DNA from: Bidens hawaiensis
Lineage: Eukaryota > Streptophyta > Magnoliopsida > Asterales > Asteraceae
Direction of reading: 5' to 3'
DNA length: 64,000 nt
NCBI GenBank assembly: GCA_021521415.1
Contig: JAIQDT010001656.1
Coordinates: forward strand, 372,001-436,000
Shown here: piece by piece, positions 1 to 11,699 of the stretch
Layout of the letters: each line of letters begins with the position of its first letter
How positions within the stretch are numbered: the first letter of the stretch is position 1
Made by a program: the position numbers and the translations under genes
Notes under the pieces: generated by a model
Seen by the model: only the letters and a program-made list of their open reading frames with translations
The model's database searches: none
What the model was told of the DNA's origin: nothing

Positions 1-1031
1 CCAAAACATAATAAATGTGTTATAATGGTTATATATATTTTCACTGCTAATTGTCGTTAAAAGATTCAAAATAAACTATTTATTTATATTAAAACTTATT
101 ACATATTATTATTTATTTTAAATGATATTTTTTATTTGGAATATATTTATTTAAACAAAATTATCACATATATTATAATTAGTTAAATATTTATTTACTT
201 ATATTATATTTATGTAATAATATACATACTATATCTACTTAGTTACACATTATTATCATTAAAATTATTTATTTATTTATATATTTATATTTGTATTATA
301 ATAATTATATCTCATATTTATTTATTTAAATTAATTATTTATAAACTCGATTATATGTTTTTTGCATTTAGTTTAAAGGTGATTTTATAAATAATTAAAG
401 TAACGCTTCTTATGATTAAATGATAGACAATAATATTGTTTTTACTTTAATAATAATGTTTGAAATTAATCGTTTAATCAATAACATTCTAATCATCAAT
501 ATAATTCAATTCACATCGAAACCTTAACTTATTATATGTGTAACCCATAATATTATATTATTTAACTAGGAATCATTGACGGTAAATCTCTAAGGGTTAA
601 CATTCTCACATATTCTCTTGTATTTTGTGCATCTAATCGGGTGAATAATTACTCCCCTAATTTACTTATGTTTAAATGTTTTGGGGACTTACGCGCTCCA
701 ATTCTCAATTTGCATACTATATTATATTCTCAAATGCAAACCGTTAACATTTGTGTTGTGTATCAGTTGAATGACTACTTGCTATTTGCTATTTATTTAT
801 GTGTTTATTTATCGCATTTGGAGAGGTCCATCATTATAATCACATCATGTCATAGTGGTCGGCGTCCGATCGCATGACAATGGTTTCACCGACACCTCAA
901 TTAATCTATCATGGTAACAAATGCCCGATTTGCATGGCAACGGTTTAGCCCACACATCATTATTTGTTTGCAGTATTTACATGCTATGGTTCGATTGTTT
1001 ATACTCATGAATAACAGTTTTGCGGTTTTCT

Positions 1032-1062
<31 letters not shown>

Positions 1063-1378
1063 AGTGTCAAAACTGATGATTTTCCGACTCAACCTTGTAT
1101 TGACAAACCTATTCTATTTTGTACACATTTGCAGGTATTCAGGTTGGATTGTTTATAAGATGAAGATCACTTAGAGATGAATTTTAGAATAAAAAACTTA
1201 TTTAAGAATTATTTGATCTTGTTTTGTAATATTCTTTGAATTGATTTACTTGCTTGTAAAATTTTTAATTATAATAAGTTATTAGATATTGTCACTTTAC
1301 AACTGCATGATAGTACCTTATGAGCTGTGAACAATCAGTTCGCGCCTTGGCATTTCCGCCTTAGGTTGGGGTGTGACA
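1..1378 (+). mobile_element. Ty3/gypsy LTR, terminal part (3' end at 1378)
   Basis: The stretch ends in GGGGTGTGACA at 1378. It is the reverse complement, with divergence, of the LTR that begins TGTCACACCCC at 14570. The shared blocks include the area around 640-700 here and 18000-18050 there. The first 600 bases are very AT-rich and hold no gene. No primer binding site follows 1378 (the next bases read into a SIRE-like ORF), so this is the outer end of a 3' LTR or of a solo LTR inserted into that ORF. Its left end is outside the window or not recognisable, and the target duplication cannot be checked. Short ORFs inside it are not genes. Confidence 0.7.
1032..1059. repeat. (TA)n microsatellite
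   Basis: An uninterrupted run of alternating T and A lies inside the gypsy LTR. It is probably a length-variable simple repeat. Confidence 0.9.
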
Positions 1379-3487
1379 CTCTTGACGATCAAGTTTGTGA
1401 AGGAGCAACATGCGATCAACGAGAAGGTGATAAAGAAAAGAAACACACTTGCTGCACGAGTGGTTGAACTGGAACATGATAGAGAAGTTGATAGAGCTTG
1501 GATTGAAAGTCAAAGAAGCTAGATTGAAAACTTGCAGAAGTGGATAGACAATCAACAGTAGTGGTTAGTCAAAGCTCATTGATGAATGCTGAACACCACG
1601 TTGATATTATTATGTCAGTCCAGAGTGTCTCATCTTGAGACTGATCTTCCATCCTCCTCCAACTTTGCACAAAATCTGAGAAGGGAGCTAAAGTCAACTG
1701 CCGATTGGTGAGCAGTTTGAGAGACTCATGTCTCGGGTAACTTTGTTGGAAAGAGAGTCGAGTAATTCAAGGAACGTGGGCATGTTGATTGGTGAGAATG
1801 TTGAGTTGTGTTCAGTGATCGAGCAGTTGGAGAAATAAATTGAAGAAACAAAGACGCTTTAGCAATGATCAGAACCGTGTCAAAGAGGGTCTTGTGAACC
1901 GCTATCTTGCGACTATTGAAGTGATGAGGATGACCGATGAAGATGTTGACAACTTGAAGACACGTCTGATGGAGATGTTTAGAGGGCTGGTACAAGGCAA
2001 AGAACAAAGAACAAGGCATAGCAACAAGAAAAGATCTGCTCTCGCTGACCTTGTTACTTACGCCAGAAGGGTCAAAGCCCAAAGCAAACTTGAAGGAACA
2101 CCCCCTCAATCCTCAAGGAAAGAAGCTAGTGAAAGCCGTGTTGGTGTTGCCGCTGAGGAGCCAGTTGTGGTTGTTGGAACCATTATGAGTTCAAAGGTTG
2201 TTGCTACTACTGCTGCTAACACCAGTCAGGTCAATGCAATGACTTCTACACTTGTTGTAGCTACCTCAGTTTCATAAGTGATTGATCCAGCTGTGTAAAA
2301 AAAGTTTTTCAAGAAGATGATGGTGAGGACGGTGAAGACGATGATGATGACGAGTCGGATGATGACTCGGAAAGTGATGATCAAGAAGGTGATGATGAAG
2401 GTGATGATAGGGATGATAATCCTCATGACAATTTTGATGAACAGCATGATGGAAGCGGTGATGGTGATGATGACAGTGGCGGTGAAGAGGCCACTGGTGG
2501 AAATAAGGAGAGTCAATCACAAGAATTTCCAAGTAAAGAAAGGCGAGTGAAGGAAGCAGATGTTGCACTAGGGCTGAGATCTCCTCAATTTTTAACGTTT
2601 GTTGTTTTTCAGATACCGACTTCTCCGTTCAAGAAGCCGTGGAAAGAATAAATAATGATGATGATGATGACGGAATAATATACTCTCCCAACCCGGATAC
2701 TCCGGAAAGGGAGACGCAAGGTCCAGTTGAAGAGACTGTTGTTGCTCTACATGTCAACACTGCTCAAAAGAAGAGGAAAAGAAAGAACAAGCATTATAGT
2801 GTGAGAAAGATGGCGCGCCTTAGGTGGAGATTGAAGCCATACCATGACGATTCTCCCATCCTCTATGTCCTATGGCACAAGGATAAAAAAAGTTGGGCTG
2901 ACCAGCGTGCAAGACGACCTTACATATATGACTTAATCTTATATGCACTCTTTGTCCCAGTTTGGTATGAACTACGTACTTTCGAAGGACAGTGGATCGC
3001 GCCGAGGATGAAAGCACGGTGGAGGGCTGGTTCAAGCGGTTTCTGAATCGCGAATGGGAGGGTGACTACCCGAACTTCACACTCAACCCAGGTAGATCGT
3101 ACACACTCCCAATAGAAGTCAATCCGGTCACTAGTGAGAAGCAAAAGGGCTGGAGATAAAAAATGCCTGAAGATCATGGTGAGCCTATTATGCATGGCAT
3201 GTCTTTTGAAGAAGATATTCTATATAACTTCGTCGCGTGGGAATTCGACAAATATGATTATTCATTGTGTAAGCATGCATCATCTTCGCTTTTTCAATGA
3301 GCACGAACTAGCGGGTATCTGCAAGGAGAACTTGCTTAAGCTATACAAGTCACCCTTATCGACTGTTGAAGAGTATCGTCGAGAAAACACCGATCATATT
3401 GTTGAGAAGTTCAACAAGTTTGTACGCTTTCTTGTTGAGAATCAACCATTTGATCACGACGATGTCTTCGATAATGAGATCAACTGA
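1379..3487 (+). pseudogene. SIRE-type extra 3' ORF, broken copy 1
   Basis: These are remains of the additional ORF that SIRE-lineage copia elements carry between pol and the 3' LTR. In order I see a coiled-coil-like, charged N-terminal part (1379-2270) and a long acidic Asp/Glu/Gly tract (about 2300-2520). Next come the motif YSPNPDTP (about 2680) and a basic KKRKRKNK stretch (about 2770). The C-terminal part is rich in aromatic residues (2800-3487) and includes RFFNEHELAGICKENLLKLY. Several stops and frameshifts break it. The minus-strand copy at 12237-14569 shares the coiled-coil part, the acidic tract (HD-FDE-HDG) and the SP-PDTP motif, which shows this is one family and not chance ORFs. 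The 5' end is cut off by the gypsy LTR at 1378. The protein's function is unknown; it sits in the env-like position, but I see no signal peptide or membrane segment. Confidence 0.65.
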
Positions 3488-3529
3488 AGACCGATGGTTA
3501 GGAATAATATGAGAAGACTAGAGGGAGAT

Positions 3530-3895
3530 TATAGAGCCCATTTTGTGTATTTAGTCTTATGTATTATTCCCGAGACATATCTTGTTTGTAATAATTTGTC
3601 TTTGTATGTTTGGGCCCAAGGCCATGCAAACAAAAGCCCATTTGGGCCATCAATGAATGTGTGAATGATATGCTCTCACCTATATAAGGTGGAGCATACT
3701 CATGCACAAACTAACATTTTGCAAATCTTATCCATTCAACAACTCTCCTCTCCCTCTCTAACTGTCCATTTCGGGTAATTATAAACCCAAACAAGGTCTG
3801 AGATCTCGGTTCCTCACTTGTGATTTCCTAGCTAGTGTTGAGATTGATCCAAGTAAACTAGTTGTTTGTTGTTTGATCTATCCATAGGACCTACA
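3530..3895 (+). repeat. 3' LTR of the SIRE-like element, with PPT and TATA box
   Basis: A purine-rich tract, GAGGGAGAT at 3521-3529, precedes the LTR as a polypurine tract should. The expected TG start has decayed to TA. A TATA box, TATATAAG, lies at 3681-3688. The LTR ends in CCTACA at 3895, the same ending as the SIRE B LTRs. From 3896 the sequence switches to the minus-strand ORF relic that resumes beyond the copia insertion at 12232. That marks the insertion edge. The 5' LTR of this element is not in the window. Confidence 0.6.
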
Positions 3896-4006
3896 TGTAG
3901 TATCATTTCTTCGTTTTTCTTCTCGGTTGTTGAGAAAATTCACCACCAGCTGCTGGAAGAGCCATCACCGTTGTTGGCTCCTGAGCTTGATCTGCATGCT
4001 CACTAT
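3896..4006 (-). pseudogene. SIRE-type extra 3' ORF, broken copy 2 (distal fragment)
   Basis: Read on the minus strand, this continues the ORF relic at 12237-14569 after the copia element 4007-12231 is removed. The motif SPKPDTP spans the insertion point, followed by a basic stretch (PRRKTKK). It is cut at 3895 by the SIRE-like 3' LTR. ACTAT at 4002-4006 is the left target duplication of the copia element. Confidence 0.6.
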
Positions 4007-4332
4007 TGTTGGAATTACGTATGCCCGAGACACATACTTATACTAATGTGGCTAACTGTGTTTGATCCAAGTCGGGTCATACCCAATAACAAGCAAGACA
4101 ACACCAAATGTATTCTTTTAATGATTTGATCATTTAAACGAATACCGAACACTACGTGTTTGGAAATTGGTTTTCTAAACAAACACACTTGAGGATTTAA
4201 ATAAATTATCTGGATAATTTGTTTATATAAATTAATTATTTAATTAGTTAAATAATTATATAAATGTATGTACATTTTATAAAAATGAGTTTTATAAAAT
4301 GAATGGAGATGTTTTAAATGGTTAAAACAAAA

Positions 4333-4378
<46 letters not shown>

Positions 4379-4910
4379 ATAACTGTCCACCCCATGTGGG
4401 TGGAGAGTTTGGTCCAATCCTAGGCTTTGTCTTCTTGTGATGACCACTTTATCTACCTCCATTCACAACACATGCATTTGGGTCTTGTCTTTTGAATTTT
4501 TCAAGTGTAGAATGAATTCATAAACACTCTCTCTTTCTCTCTAAAACTCACGGCCATTTGGGCAGAAAATTGGGTGTTTTTGTGAGCTTGTATAGTGTTC
4601 AAATCCTAGCAATTAATTGGTGTTGTTGCTACAAAGCTTGGGGTATACTAGCTTGAGGGTTCCTACCTTGCAACCTTGCCATTTGGAGTCATCATCTTCT
4701 TCATTCACCTACATCTTCTTCTAAAGGTAGAAGAGGTACATTTTACATTATGTTAGCATTTAGTTCTTGTAATATTGATCCTTGTATTTCGGGTTTTAGT
4801 TTTACATAATGGTATGTTCATTAAACAAGTTCTAAAACTAAGCTTCCGTTGCGTTTTTCATGCTAAAGTGGTTAACTTGAAACTTTGATAAACTTGTATA
4901 AAACTCAACA
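4007..4910 (+). repeat. 5' LTR of the complete copia element
   Basis: This 904-bp LTR runs from TGTTGGAATT to CTCAACA. It holds an A-run of about 45 bases (roughly 4332-4377) interrupted by C near its start, which differs in length and purity from the 3' LTR. A TATA-like stretch (TTTATATAAAT, about 4219-4229) lies upstream of the A-run. A donor-like AAAGGTAGAA (about 4722-4731) lies near the LTR end and could pair with the acceptor just before the gag start. Confidence 0.95.
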
Positions 4911-6565
4911 ATGGCATCAAGAGCCGGTTACAAGGACTTATGCTTCTTTTGTGTTCATACATTTCGGATTTTTCATGGGTGAAAAGGGAGGTCCGAAAAT
5001 TTGGTGGATTTTACCCCTCATGGTTTTGTAAGATCTTGACATGCATGGAAAGATCTTAGGAAACCATTTAACATTTGGATGATGAAATATCAAAATTGTA
5101 AAAATTTTGGGGGGGGGTGGCCGTAGCCTCATGGGGGGGGGCTGTTTTTTTTTTTTTTTTGGTGAAATTTGGGCATTGGTTGCTTAGGTTGCATGCTTAG
5201 AACATTTGGTATGTTTGGATGTGTCATAACCGAAACCTAGACCTTGGATGTGTTGATTGTTGTTATGTGTATTTTGATTATGTTTATTATTCAATATGGT
5301 TGTAATAATTCATAATCTTAGGCTTGTGTAATTTATTTATTCATAAGTTGGTATGTAATAAGTAGATTAGTTGCATTTTCTTTTTTTTAGTAAAATATGT
5401 ATTAGGATACATTTTGTAAAAATTAGAAGATGCAAGATTTGGTGAAATTGGTTGGGCCGAAATTTTGGGCTTGTTGGGCCTCACCGGCCCATCATGGGAT
5501 TCAAGCCCATTAGGCCCATAAATTTCACTCTTGGGTCCAAGAAGACTTTTGGAAGTTTGGAGCCCATTAACAAGCCCAAAAAGAACACAACAACTTGGAG
5601 AGGATACTTGAAGCATTTGGATGCAAGGTCAAGTGGGAGTCAACATTCCATCCTTGTGTCATGTTTTGTCCCTTAGGTGTGACTTATGACCTACACTTGT
5701 TTCGGCTAACAAGTATGGTCAAATTTAGTGGTTTTCGGTTATGACTATATTTTGCATGTGTATGCTTGGTTGTTTGTTTTACTTAATGTAATGTGTGGTT
5801 GATAGATATTAGGATATCCAAACCGTCACAAAGGAACGACAACAAGCATAAAACGGGTTCTAATATATATTTGGTAATATCGCGTCAATTAGTTTAATTA
5901 AATGGGTTTATTAAAACTAAGCGATCACTCACATATAATAAAATTGGTTTTATTATAACTAGAACCTTGAAAATTGGTTTTCAAAATCGCCATATTACTA
6001 AATGCATGTTAGGATATGGCATAATGTTTTTCAACTAGAATATTTGAAAATTTAAAAATCCCTTTTTCATATTACCAAGGAAACAAGTCTAACACCATCC
6101 TTTTGTATGACACTTAACGTATTAGGGAACTTTTAATGGGATAAAGGTCACCTAACCATTTTGAGCAGACTAATATACTTAGGGTAATATTAACATATTT
6201 GTGGGATAAAGGTCACCTAACCACTTGTATGTTAATCTTACATGTTTATACAAGTAGGACGACTTGAATTGGAAACCATGTGATAAAGGTCACCTAAGCA
6301 TGGGATCCAATGGTGTTGATGGGATAAACATGCCAACACGAAATAAGGATTTCGAATGGTCCCATACCTCTAGAAGTTGCAAAGGGTTGCAATTGTCAAG
6401 GTTGACTACCTTGTTAAATCAAATAACGGGATAAAGGTCACCTAACCGAAATTTGATTTATCGTTGGATTCTAGAATTTAATTATTATTTTAAAATCTGG
6501 AATAAAAGGGTATTAATAATTAAATTGTTTATAATACTAAAATAAAACTTTGTTAAATTTTGTAG
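4911..6565 (+). other. Primer binding site and long untranslated leader with repeated motif
   Basis: A methionine-tRNA-like primer site, TGGCATCAAGAGCC, begins at 4912; it has an extra base compared with the usual TGGTATCAGAGC. The 1.65 kb leader has no gene. It contains G-runs and a T-run near 5110-5160. A motif GGGATAAAGGTCACCTAACC recurs at 6138-6157, 6203-6222 and 6428-6447, with a close variant at 6280-6299. The leader ends in TTTTGTAG directly before the gag ATG, which looks like a splice acceptor. Packaging or translation roles for the motif are speculative. Confidence 0.75.
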
Positions 6566-9500
6566 ATGGCCGCTAACAATGCAAACACCTCTACCCATAA
6601 CACCCGTAACCTATCCTTAAGAACCATCCTTGAAAAGGATCGTCTAAACCATAATAACTTTATGGATTGGTATCGCAACTTGAGAATAGTTCTCAAGCAA
6701 GAAGAGATATCATATGTCTTAGACGATCCCATTCCCGACGAGCCTGACGTGGAAAATGAGGAGGCTTATAACGATTGGGTCAAGTACACCAAAGATTCGG
6801 TGCAAGCCTCTTGCCTCATGTTAGGGACTATGATTCCCGAAATCCAAAAGGATTTCGAGCATCATGGGGCATACGACATGATAACTCAATTGAAGGAAAT
6901 GTTCCTTCAACAAGCTAGAGCGGAACGTTTCGAAACGGTTCGAGCGTTTCATGCATGTCGTATGGAGGAAACCCAAACCGTCTCATCTTATGTCCTAAAG
7001 ATGAAAAGCTACATCGAAAAGCTTCGTAGGTTGAATTGTCCCGTGTCTAATGAGTTGGCTACGGATTTGATCCTCAACTCTTTGACCAAAAGGTTTGAAA
7101 CCTTTGTCATGAATTATAACATGAATGGGTGGGACAAAAGCATTGGTGAGCTTCACGCAATGCTAAGAACGGCCGAAGCGGGAATGGGTAAAAAGGCTTT
7201 ACCCGTTCTAACAATCGATGAAGGAAAAAGGGGACATAACTCCAACCCCAAAGCAAGTGTTGCTAAGGGCAAGGGCCACGTCCGAGGAAAGGGAAAGAGG
7301 AAAGCCATCACGCCCACCAAACCGAAGGAAAAGAAGCAAAAGGTTGCGGCGCAAGATCCATGCTTTGAGTGTGGAGAGATAGGTCATTGGAAAAGGAATT
7401 GTCCGACCTATCTCAAAGCGTTAAAAGATAAGAGGGATGCGGGGCATACCTCAGGTATTATCTTTACTATACATATTGAACTAAATGTTATTTCTTCAAA
7501 TACATGGGTACTTGATACCGGATGTGGAACTCACATTTGCAATTTGTTGCAGGGGTTCAAAAGAAGTAAACAACTCAACAAAGGGGACATTAGTCTCTTT
7601 ATGGGCAATGGAGTAAGAGTTGAAGTCCAAGCCCAAGGAAACTACATGTTAAAGCTTCCAAGTGGTTTGGAAGTAATTTTGAAGAATGTTTTGTATGCTC
7701 CTAAGTTAAGGAGAAACATTATTTCCGTGTCCCTTTTAAAACAATGTGGCTTTGATCTTAAATTTATAGATTATGATATTCATGTTTTGATGAATGGCAT
7801 ATTTTATTTTAAAGCTATACCCATGAATGGTATATATGAAATAGATCAAATTGGTACGTCACATAGTAGTTCAATGTACAATATCAACACCAAGAAACTC
7901 AAGAAGGACTTGGGTGATTCCTATCTTTGGCATTGTCGCCTTGGACATATAAGCAAGAATCGCATGCAAACTCTTCGCAAGAGTGGTATTCTAGAAACAA
8001 ATGAGTATGATTCATTTGATGTATGTGAATCTTGTTTACAAGGCAAAATGACAAAGCAACCCTTTAATAAAACTTTTGAAAGGTCAAAAGAATTATTGGG
8101 TATCATACATTCGGATGTATGTGGTCCTTTTAGACCAATGACTAGGAATGGTGAAAGATACTTCATTACCTTTATTGACGATTATAGTCGATATGGTTAT
8201 GTGTACTTATTGAAACACAAAGATGAAGCTTTTGAAATGTTCAAAGACTTCAAAATTGAAGTAGAAAGACAACTCAAGACCACAATCAAAGTACTTCGTA
8301 GTGATAGAGGAGGTGAATACCTAAGTGGTGTTTTTCAAGATCATCTTAAGAGTTGTGGAATTATTTCACAACTTACTCCACCTGGAACACCACAACATAA
8401 TGGTGTGTCTGAAAGGAGAAATCGTACCCTATTAGATATGGTTCGATCGATGATGGCTAGAAGCACTTTACCTCTATCATTTTGGGGCTATGCTTTACTT
8501 TCCGCTGTTCGCATATTGAATATGGCTCCAACCAAGAAAGTGGAGAAGACACCTTTTGAAATATGGCATGGAAGGGTTCCATCGCTATCATTCTTAAGAG
8601 TTTGGGGTTGTGAAGCTTATGTAAAGCAATACACCCCAAACAAATTAGAAGTCCGATCCACTAAGTGTATCTTTATAGGTTATCCTAAAGATGATTTAGG
8701 ATATTACTTTTACGACCCTAGTGAGCAAAAGGTTATTATTGCTCGAAAGGGTAAGTTCTTGGAAACTAAGTTCCTTAAGGAAGGAACTAATAGTAGAACA
8801 GTGGAACTTGATGAGGATCAAGAACCACAAGATGATACACAATTGGTTGATACTAGCACTCAACAAGAGGTTGTTGAAAGTGATCAAGTGGTTGATCAAA
8901 ACACACAAAACGTTCGCAGATCTGGTAGAGTTAGCAATCCACCTGAAAGATATGGATTTTTTGTAGAAGGTTGCTACGTGGTAGATTCGGATGAACCAAC
9001 CACATACCGTGATGCAATGTCCAAGAATGATTGTGACAAATGGCTTGAAGCCATGAACGTTGAGATGCAATCCATGTATGACAACCAAGTTTGGGAATTG
9101 GTTGAACCACCACTCAACTCCAAAGCTATTGGAAGTAAGTGGGTTTTCAAAAGAAAAACTGATATGCATGGAAACTTGGATACTTATAAAGCAAGACTTG
9201 TAGCTAAGGGTTTCACTCAAACTCAAGGGGTTGATTATGATGAAACTTTTTCGCCTGTAGCAATGCTAAAGTCTATTAGGATATTATTTGCCATAGCTGC
9301 ACATTATGATTATGAAATTTGGCAAATGGATGTCAAGACCGCTTTCCTAAATGGATATCTTGAGGAAGATGTCTATATGGTTCAGCCTGAAGGTTTTGTC
9401 GATCCGAAACATCCTAATAAAGTATGCAAGTTAAAGAAATCAATCTATGGATTGAAACAAGCATCTAGAACTTGGAATCATCGTTTTGATGAAGAAATCA

Positions 9501-10576
9501 AAAATTTTGGATTCATCAAGAACGCTGATGAGGCTTGTGTGTATAAGAAAGCTAGTGGGAGTATAATAACCTTCTTAGTATTGTATGTCGATGACATTCT
9601 ACTATTTGGAAATGACGTTCCAACCATGGAAAGCGTTAAGGCTTGGCTTGGAAGTAGATTTTCCATCAAGGATCTTGGTGAAGCTGCCTATATTTTGGGA
9701 ATAAAGATCTATAGGGATAGGTCAAGGCGCTTGATAGGTTTGAACCAAAGTACATACATTGATAAAATCTTGAAAAGGTTCAAGATGGAAAACTCCAAGA
9801 AAGGTTTGGTACCTATTCAAAGAGGGACTATATTGAGTTCAGCTCAATGTCCAAGCTCAAAGGGTGAGCAAGAGATAATGAAACAAATCCCATATGCTTC
9901 TGCTATAGGATCCATCATGTATGCGATGATATGTACTAGACCGGATGTGTCATGCGCTTTGAGCATGACAAGCAGATACCAACAGAATCCAGGAAACAGT
10001 CATTGGATGGCTGTTAAGAACATATTGAAATACCTTAGGAGAACTAAGGATATGTTTCTGATATATGGATCTGGTGAGGAGGAACTCGCTATAAAAGGTT
10101 ACACGGATGCGAGCTTTCAAACTGATCGAGATGATTCTCGATCACAATCTGGGTATGTGTTCACTCTTAATGGAGGAGCTGTCTCTTGGAAGAGCTCAAA
10201 ACAGGAAGTGGTAGCATTATCCACTACAGAATCAGAATACATCGCCGCTTCATTGGCAGCTCAGGAAGCTGCATGGTTGAAGAAATTCATTACTGATCTA
10301 GGGGTGGTCTCTACCATTCAAGACCCCCTAGAAATCTTTTGTGACAACGAGGGTGCGATTGCTCAAATCAAGGAACCTCGTTCGCACCAAAAGACAAGGC
10401 ACATAGAGCGGAGATTCAACTACATAAGGGATGAAGTTGAAAAAGGAAAGATATGTATTCGCAAAGTTGGAACTGATCAAAATCTTGCGGATCCATTCAC
10501 GAAGCTCCTAGAAAGACCGAAACATGAGCGTCATGCGAGTGGCTTAGGACTTCGATATTCTAGTAATTGGATTTGA
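6566..10576 (+). CDS. Copia gag-pol polyprotein, intact
   Basis: This 1336-residue polyprotein supplies the capsid and the enzymes that copy and integrate the element. The gag domain covers about residues 20-210, with a zinc knuckle CX2CX4HX4C at 266-279. The protease active site is DTG at 317-319. The HCRLGH of the gag-pre-integrase zinc region starts at about 456. The integrase core has D517, D580 and E616, which gives the D-D-35-E spacing. The reverse transcriptase carries YVDD at 1007-1010. RNase H follows, with D1181 in YTDAS and later SEYIAA, CDNEG and ADPFTK motifs. There are no stops or frameshifts. Gag and pol are in one frame, as usual for copia. The ATG was chosen because it opens the frame immediately after the TTTTGTAG acceptor-like site. 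Confidence 0.97.
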   Translation: MAANNANTSTHNTRNLSLRTILEKDRLNHNNFMDWYRNLRIVLKQEEISYVLDDPIPDEPDVENEEAYNDWVKYTKDSVQASCLMLGTMIPEIQKDFEHHGAYDMITQLKEMFLQQARAERFETVRAFHACRMEETQTVSSYVLKMKSYIEKLRRLNCPVSNELATDLILNSLTKRFETFVMNYNMNGWDKSIGELHAMLRTAEAGMGKKALPVLTIDEGKRGHNSNPKASVAKGKGHVRGKGKRKAITPTKPKEKKQKVAAQDPCFECGEIGHWKRNCPTYLKALKDKRDAGHTSGIIFTIHIELNVISSNTWVLDTGCGTHICNLLQGFKRSKQLNKGDISLFMGNGVRVEVQAQGNYMLKLPSGLEVILKNVLYAPKLRRNIISVSLLKQCGFDLKFIDYDIHVLMNGIFYFKAIPMNGIYEIDQIGTSHSSSMYNINTKKLKKDLGDSYLWHCRLGHISKNRMQTLRKSGILETNEYDSFDVCESCLQGKMTKQPFNKTFERSKELLGIIHSDVCGPFRPMTRNGERYFITFIDDYSRYGYVYLLKHKDEAFEMFKDFKIEVERQLKTTIKVLRSDRGGEYLSGVFQDHLKSCGIISQLTPPGTPQHNGVSERRNRTLLDMVRSMMARSTLPLSFWGYALLSAVRILNMAPTKKVEKTPFEIWHGRVPSLSFLRVWGCEAYVKQYTPNKLEVRSTKCIFIGYPKDDLGYYFYDPSEQKVIIARKGKFLETKFLKEGTNSRTVELDEDQEPQDDTQLVDTSTQQEVVESDQVVDQNTQNVRRSGRVSNPPERYGFFVEGCYVVDSDEPTTYRDAMSKNDCDKWLEAMNVEMQSMYDNQVWELVEPPLNSKAIGSKWVFKRKTDMHGNLDTYKARLVAKGFTQTQGVDYDETFSPVAMLKSIRILFAIAAHYDYEIWQMDVKTAFLNGYLEEDVYMVQPEGFVDPKHPNKVCKLKKSIYGLKQASRTWNHRFDEEIKNFGFIKNADEACVYKKASGSIITFLVLYVDDILLFGNDVPTMESVKAWLGSRFSIKDLGEAAYILGIKIYRDRSRRLIGLNQSTYIDKILKRFKMENSKKGLVPIQRGTILSSAQCPSSKGEQEIMKQIPYASAIGSIMYAMICTRPDVSCALSMTSRYQQNPGNSHWMAVKNILKYLRRTKDMFLIYGSGEEELAIKGYTDASFQTDRDDSRSQSGYVFTLNGGAVSWKSSKQEVVALSTTESEYIAASLAAQEAAWLKKFITDLGVVSTIQDPLEIFCDNEGAIAQIKEPRSHQKTRHIERRFNYIRDEVEKGKICIRKVGTDQNLADPFTKLLERPKHERHASGLGLRYSSNWI

Positions 10577-11342
10577 TCTATTTTGTATTTACGTTTAAAA
10601 GACTTTTGTAATTTAACTCTTTTATATGATTATGGAAACTTGAGTTAAATTCTAATTTTGCATGTTTAATCCATGAATAAGTTATCTTATTCTAAAAGTC
10701 CGTAGTCGATCACATTTGTGGGAACAAATATGAAGCAAGACTATTATGAACTAGAATTGGTGGATATTCATAAGGAATGAATATGGAGCATAGGTTTGCT
10801 GCCAAGGTTCATAGATATTTGTGGGATACAAATATTGGACTGACCCGCTCTCAATATTACTACATGGAGTCGATGGACCTGATCATTAGTAATTTTGAGT
10901 AAAGGAGAATTTCATATTATCCTTAGACCTGAGATGTATACTGGGTCTTGATTTTCACCAAGTATTACACTTTGACTCTCCCCTTCGCTATTCGTAAAAG
11001 ATGGTACATAAGGATGAGCTCGGGTGGAGTATAAAGTGATAGTGAGAGGCGTATACAGTCAAGATGGAATTTGTTCCTCTTATGTGTTGAGAGTTTAGAT
11101 GTCTAAGGCCTGATAAAGTTGAATTGTAAAGAGAATGATCGCCTATGTCTCTTAGATCCAACATGACATCTAGTAACAAAGGGATATAATGATAGATTCA
11201 CCTAAATCATATAAAGTAAGAGACTTGAAGGGATGATGTTATTGAATGGCACTTCGTCAAACACATTAGGGGTGGTGAACTGTTGTTAGGCGGTATTCAC
11301 CACTTGCATTAATTTTCTATGTATCTCGTGCAAGTGGGAGAT
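10577..11342 (+). other. Untranslated 3' region and polypurine tract of the copia element
   Basis: No ORF of note is present. The region ends in AAGTGGGAGAT (about 11332-11342), a classic copia polypurine tract abutting the 3' LTR. I see no other feature in it. Confidence 0.85.
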
Positions 11343-11654
11343 TGTTGGAATTACGTATGCCCGAGACACATACTTATACTAATGTGGCTAACTGTGTTTG
11401 ATCCAAGTCGGGTCATACCCAATAACAAGCAAGACAACACCAAATGTATTCTTTTAATGATTTGATCATTTAAACGAATACCGAACACTACGTGTTTGGA
11501 AATTGGTTTTCTAAACAAACACACTTGAGGATTTAAATAAATTATCTGGATAATTTGTTTATATAAATTAATTATTTAATTAGTTAAATAATTATATAAA
11601 TGTATGTACATTTTATAAAAATGAGTTTTATAAAATGAATGGAGATGTTTTAAA

Positions 11655-11699
<45 letters not shown>

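Noticed and set aside
641..1174. Short ORFs of 60-90 codons in the left LTR
   Set aside because: AT-rich LTR sequence including a (TA)n run. No domain, no conservation of frame with the inverted copy at 14570-15140.
2226..2568. Long minus-strand frames rich in Ile/Thr or His opposite the acidic tract
   Set aside because: They are shadows of the GAT/GAC-rich acidic coding repeat on the plus strand, in a low-complexity region. The same holds for the frames near 12397-12706 and 14256-14587.
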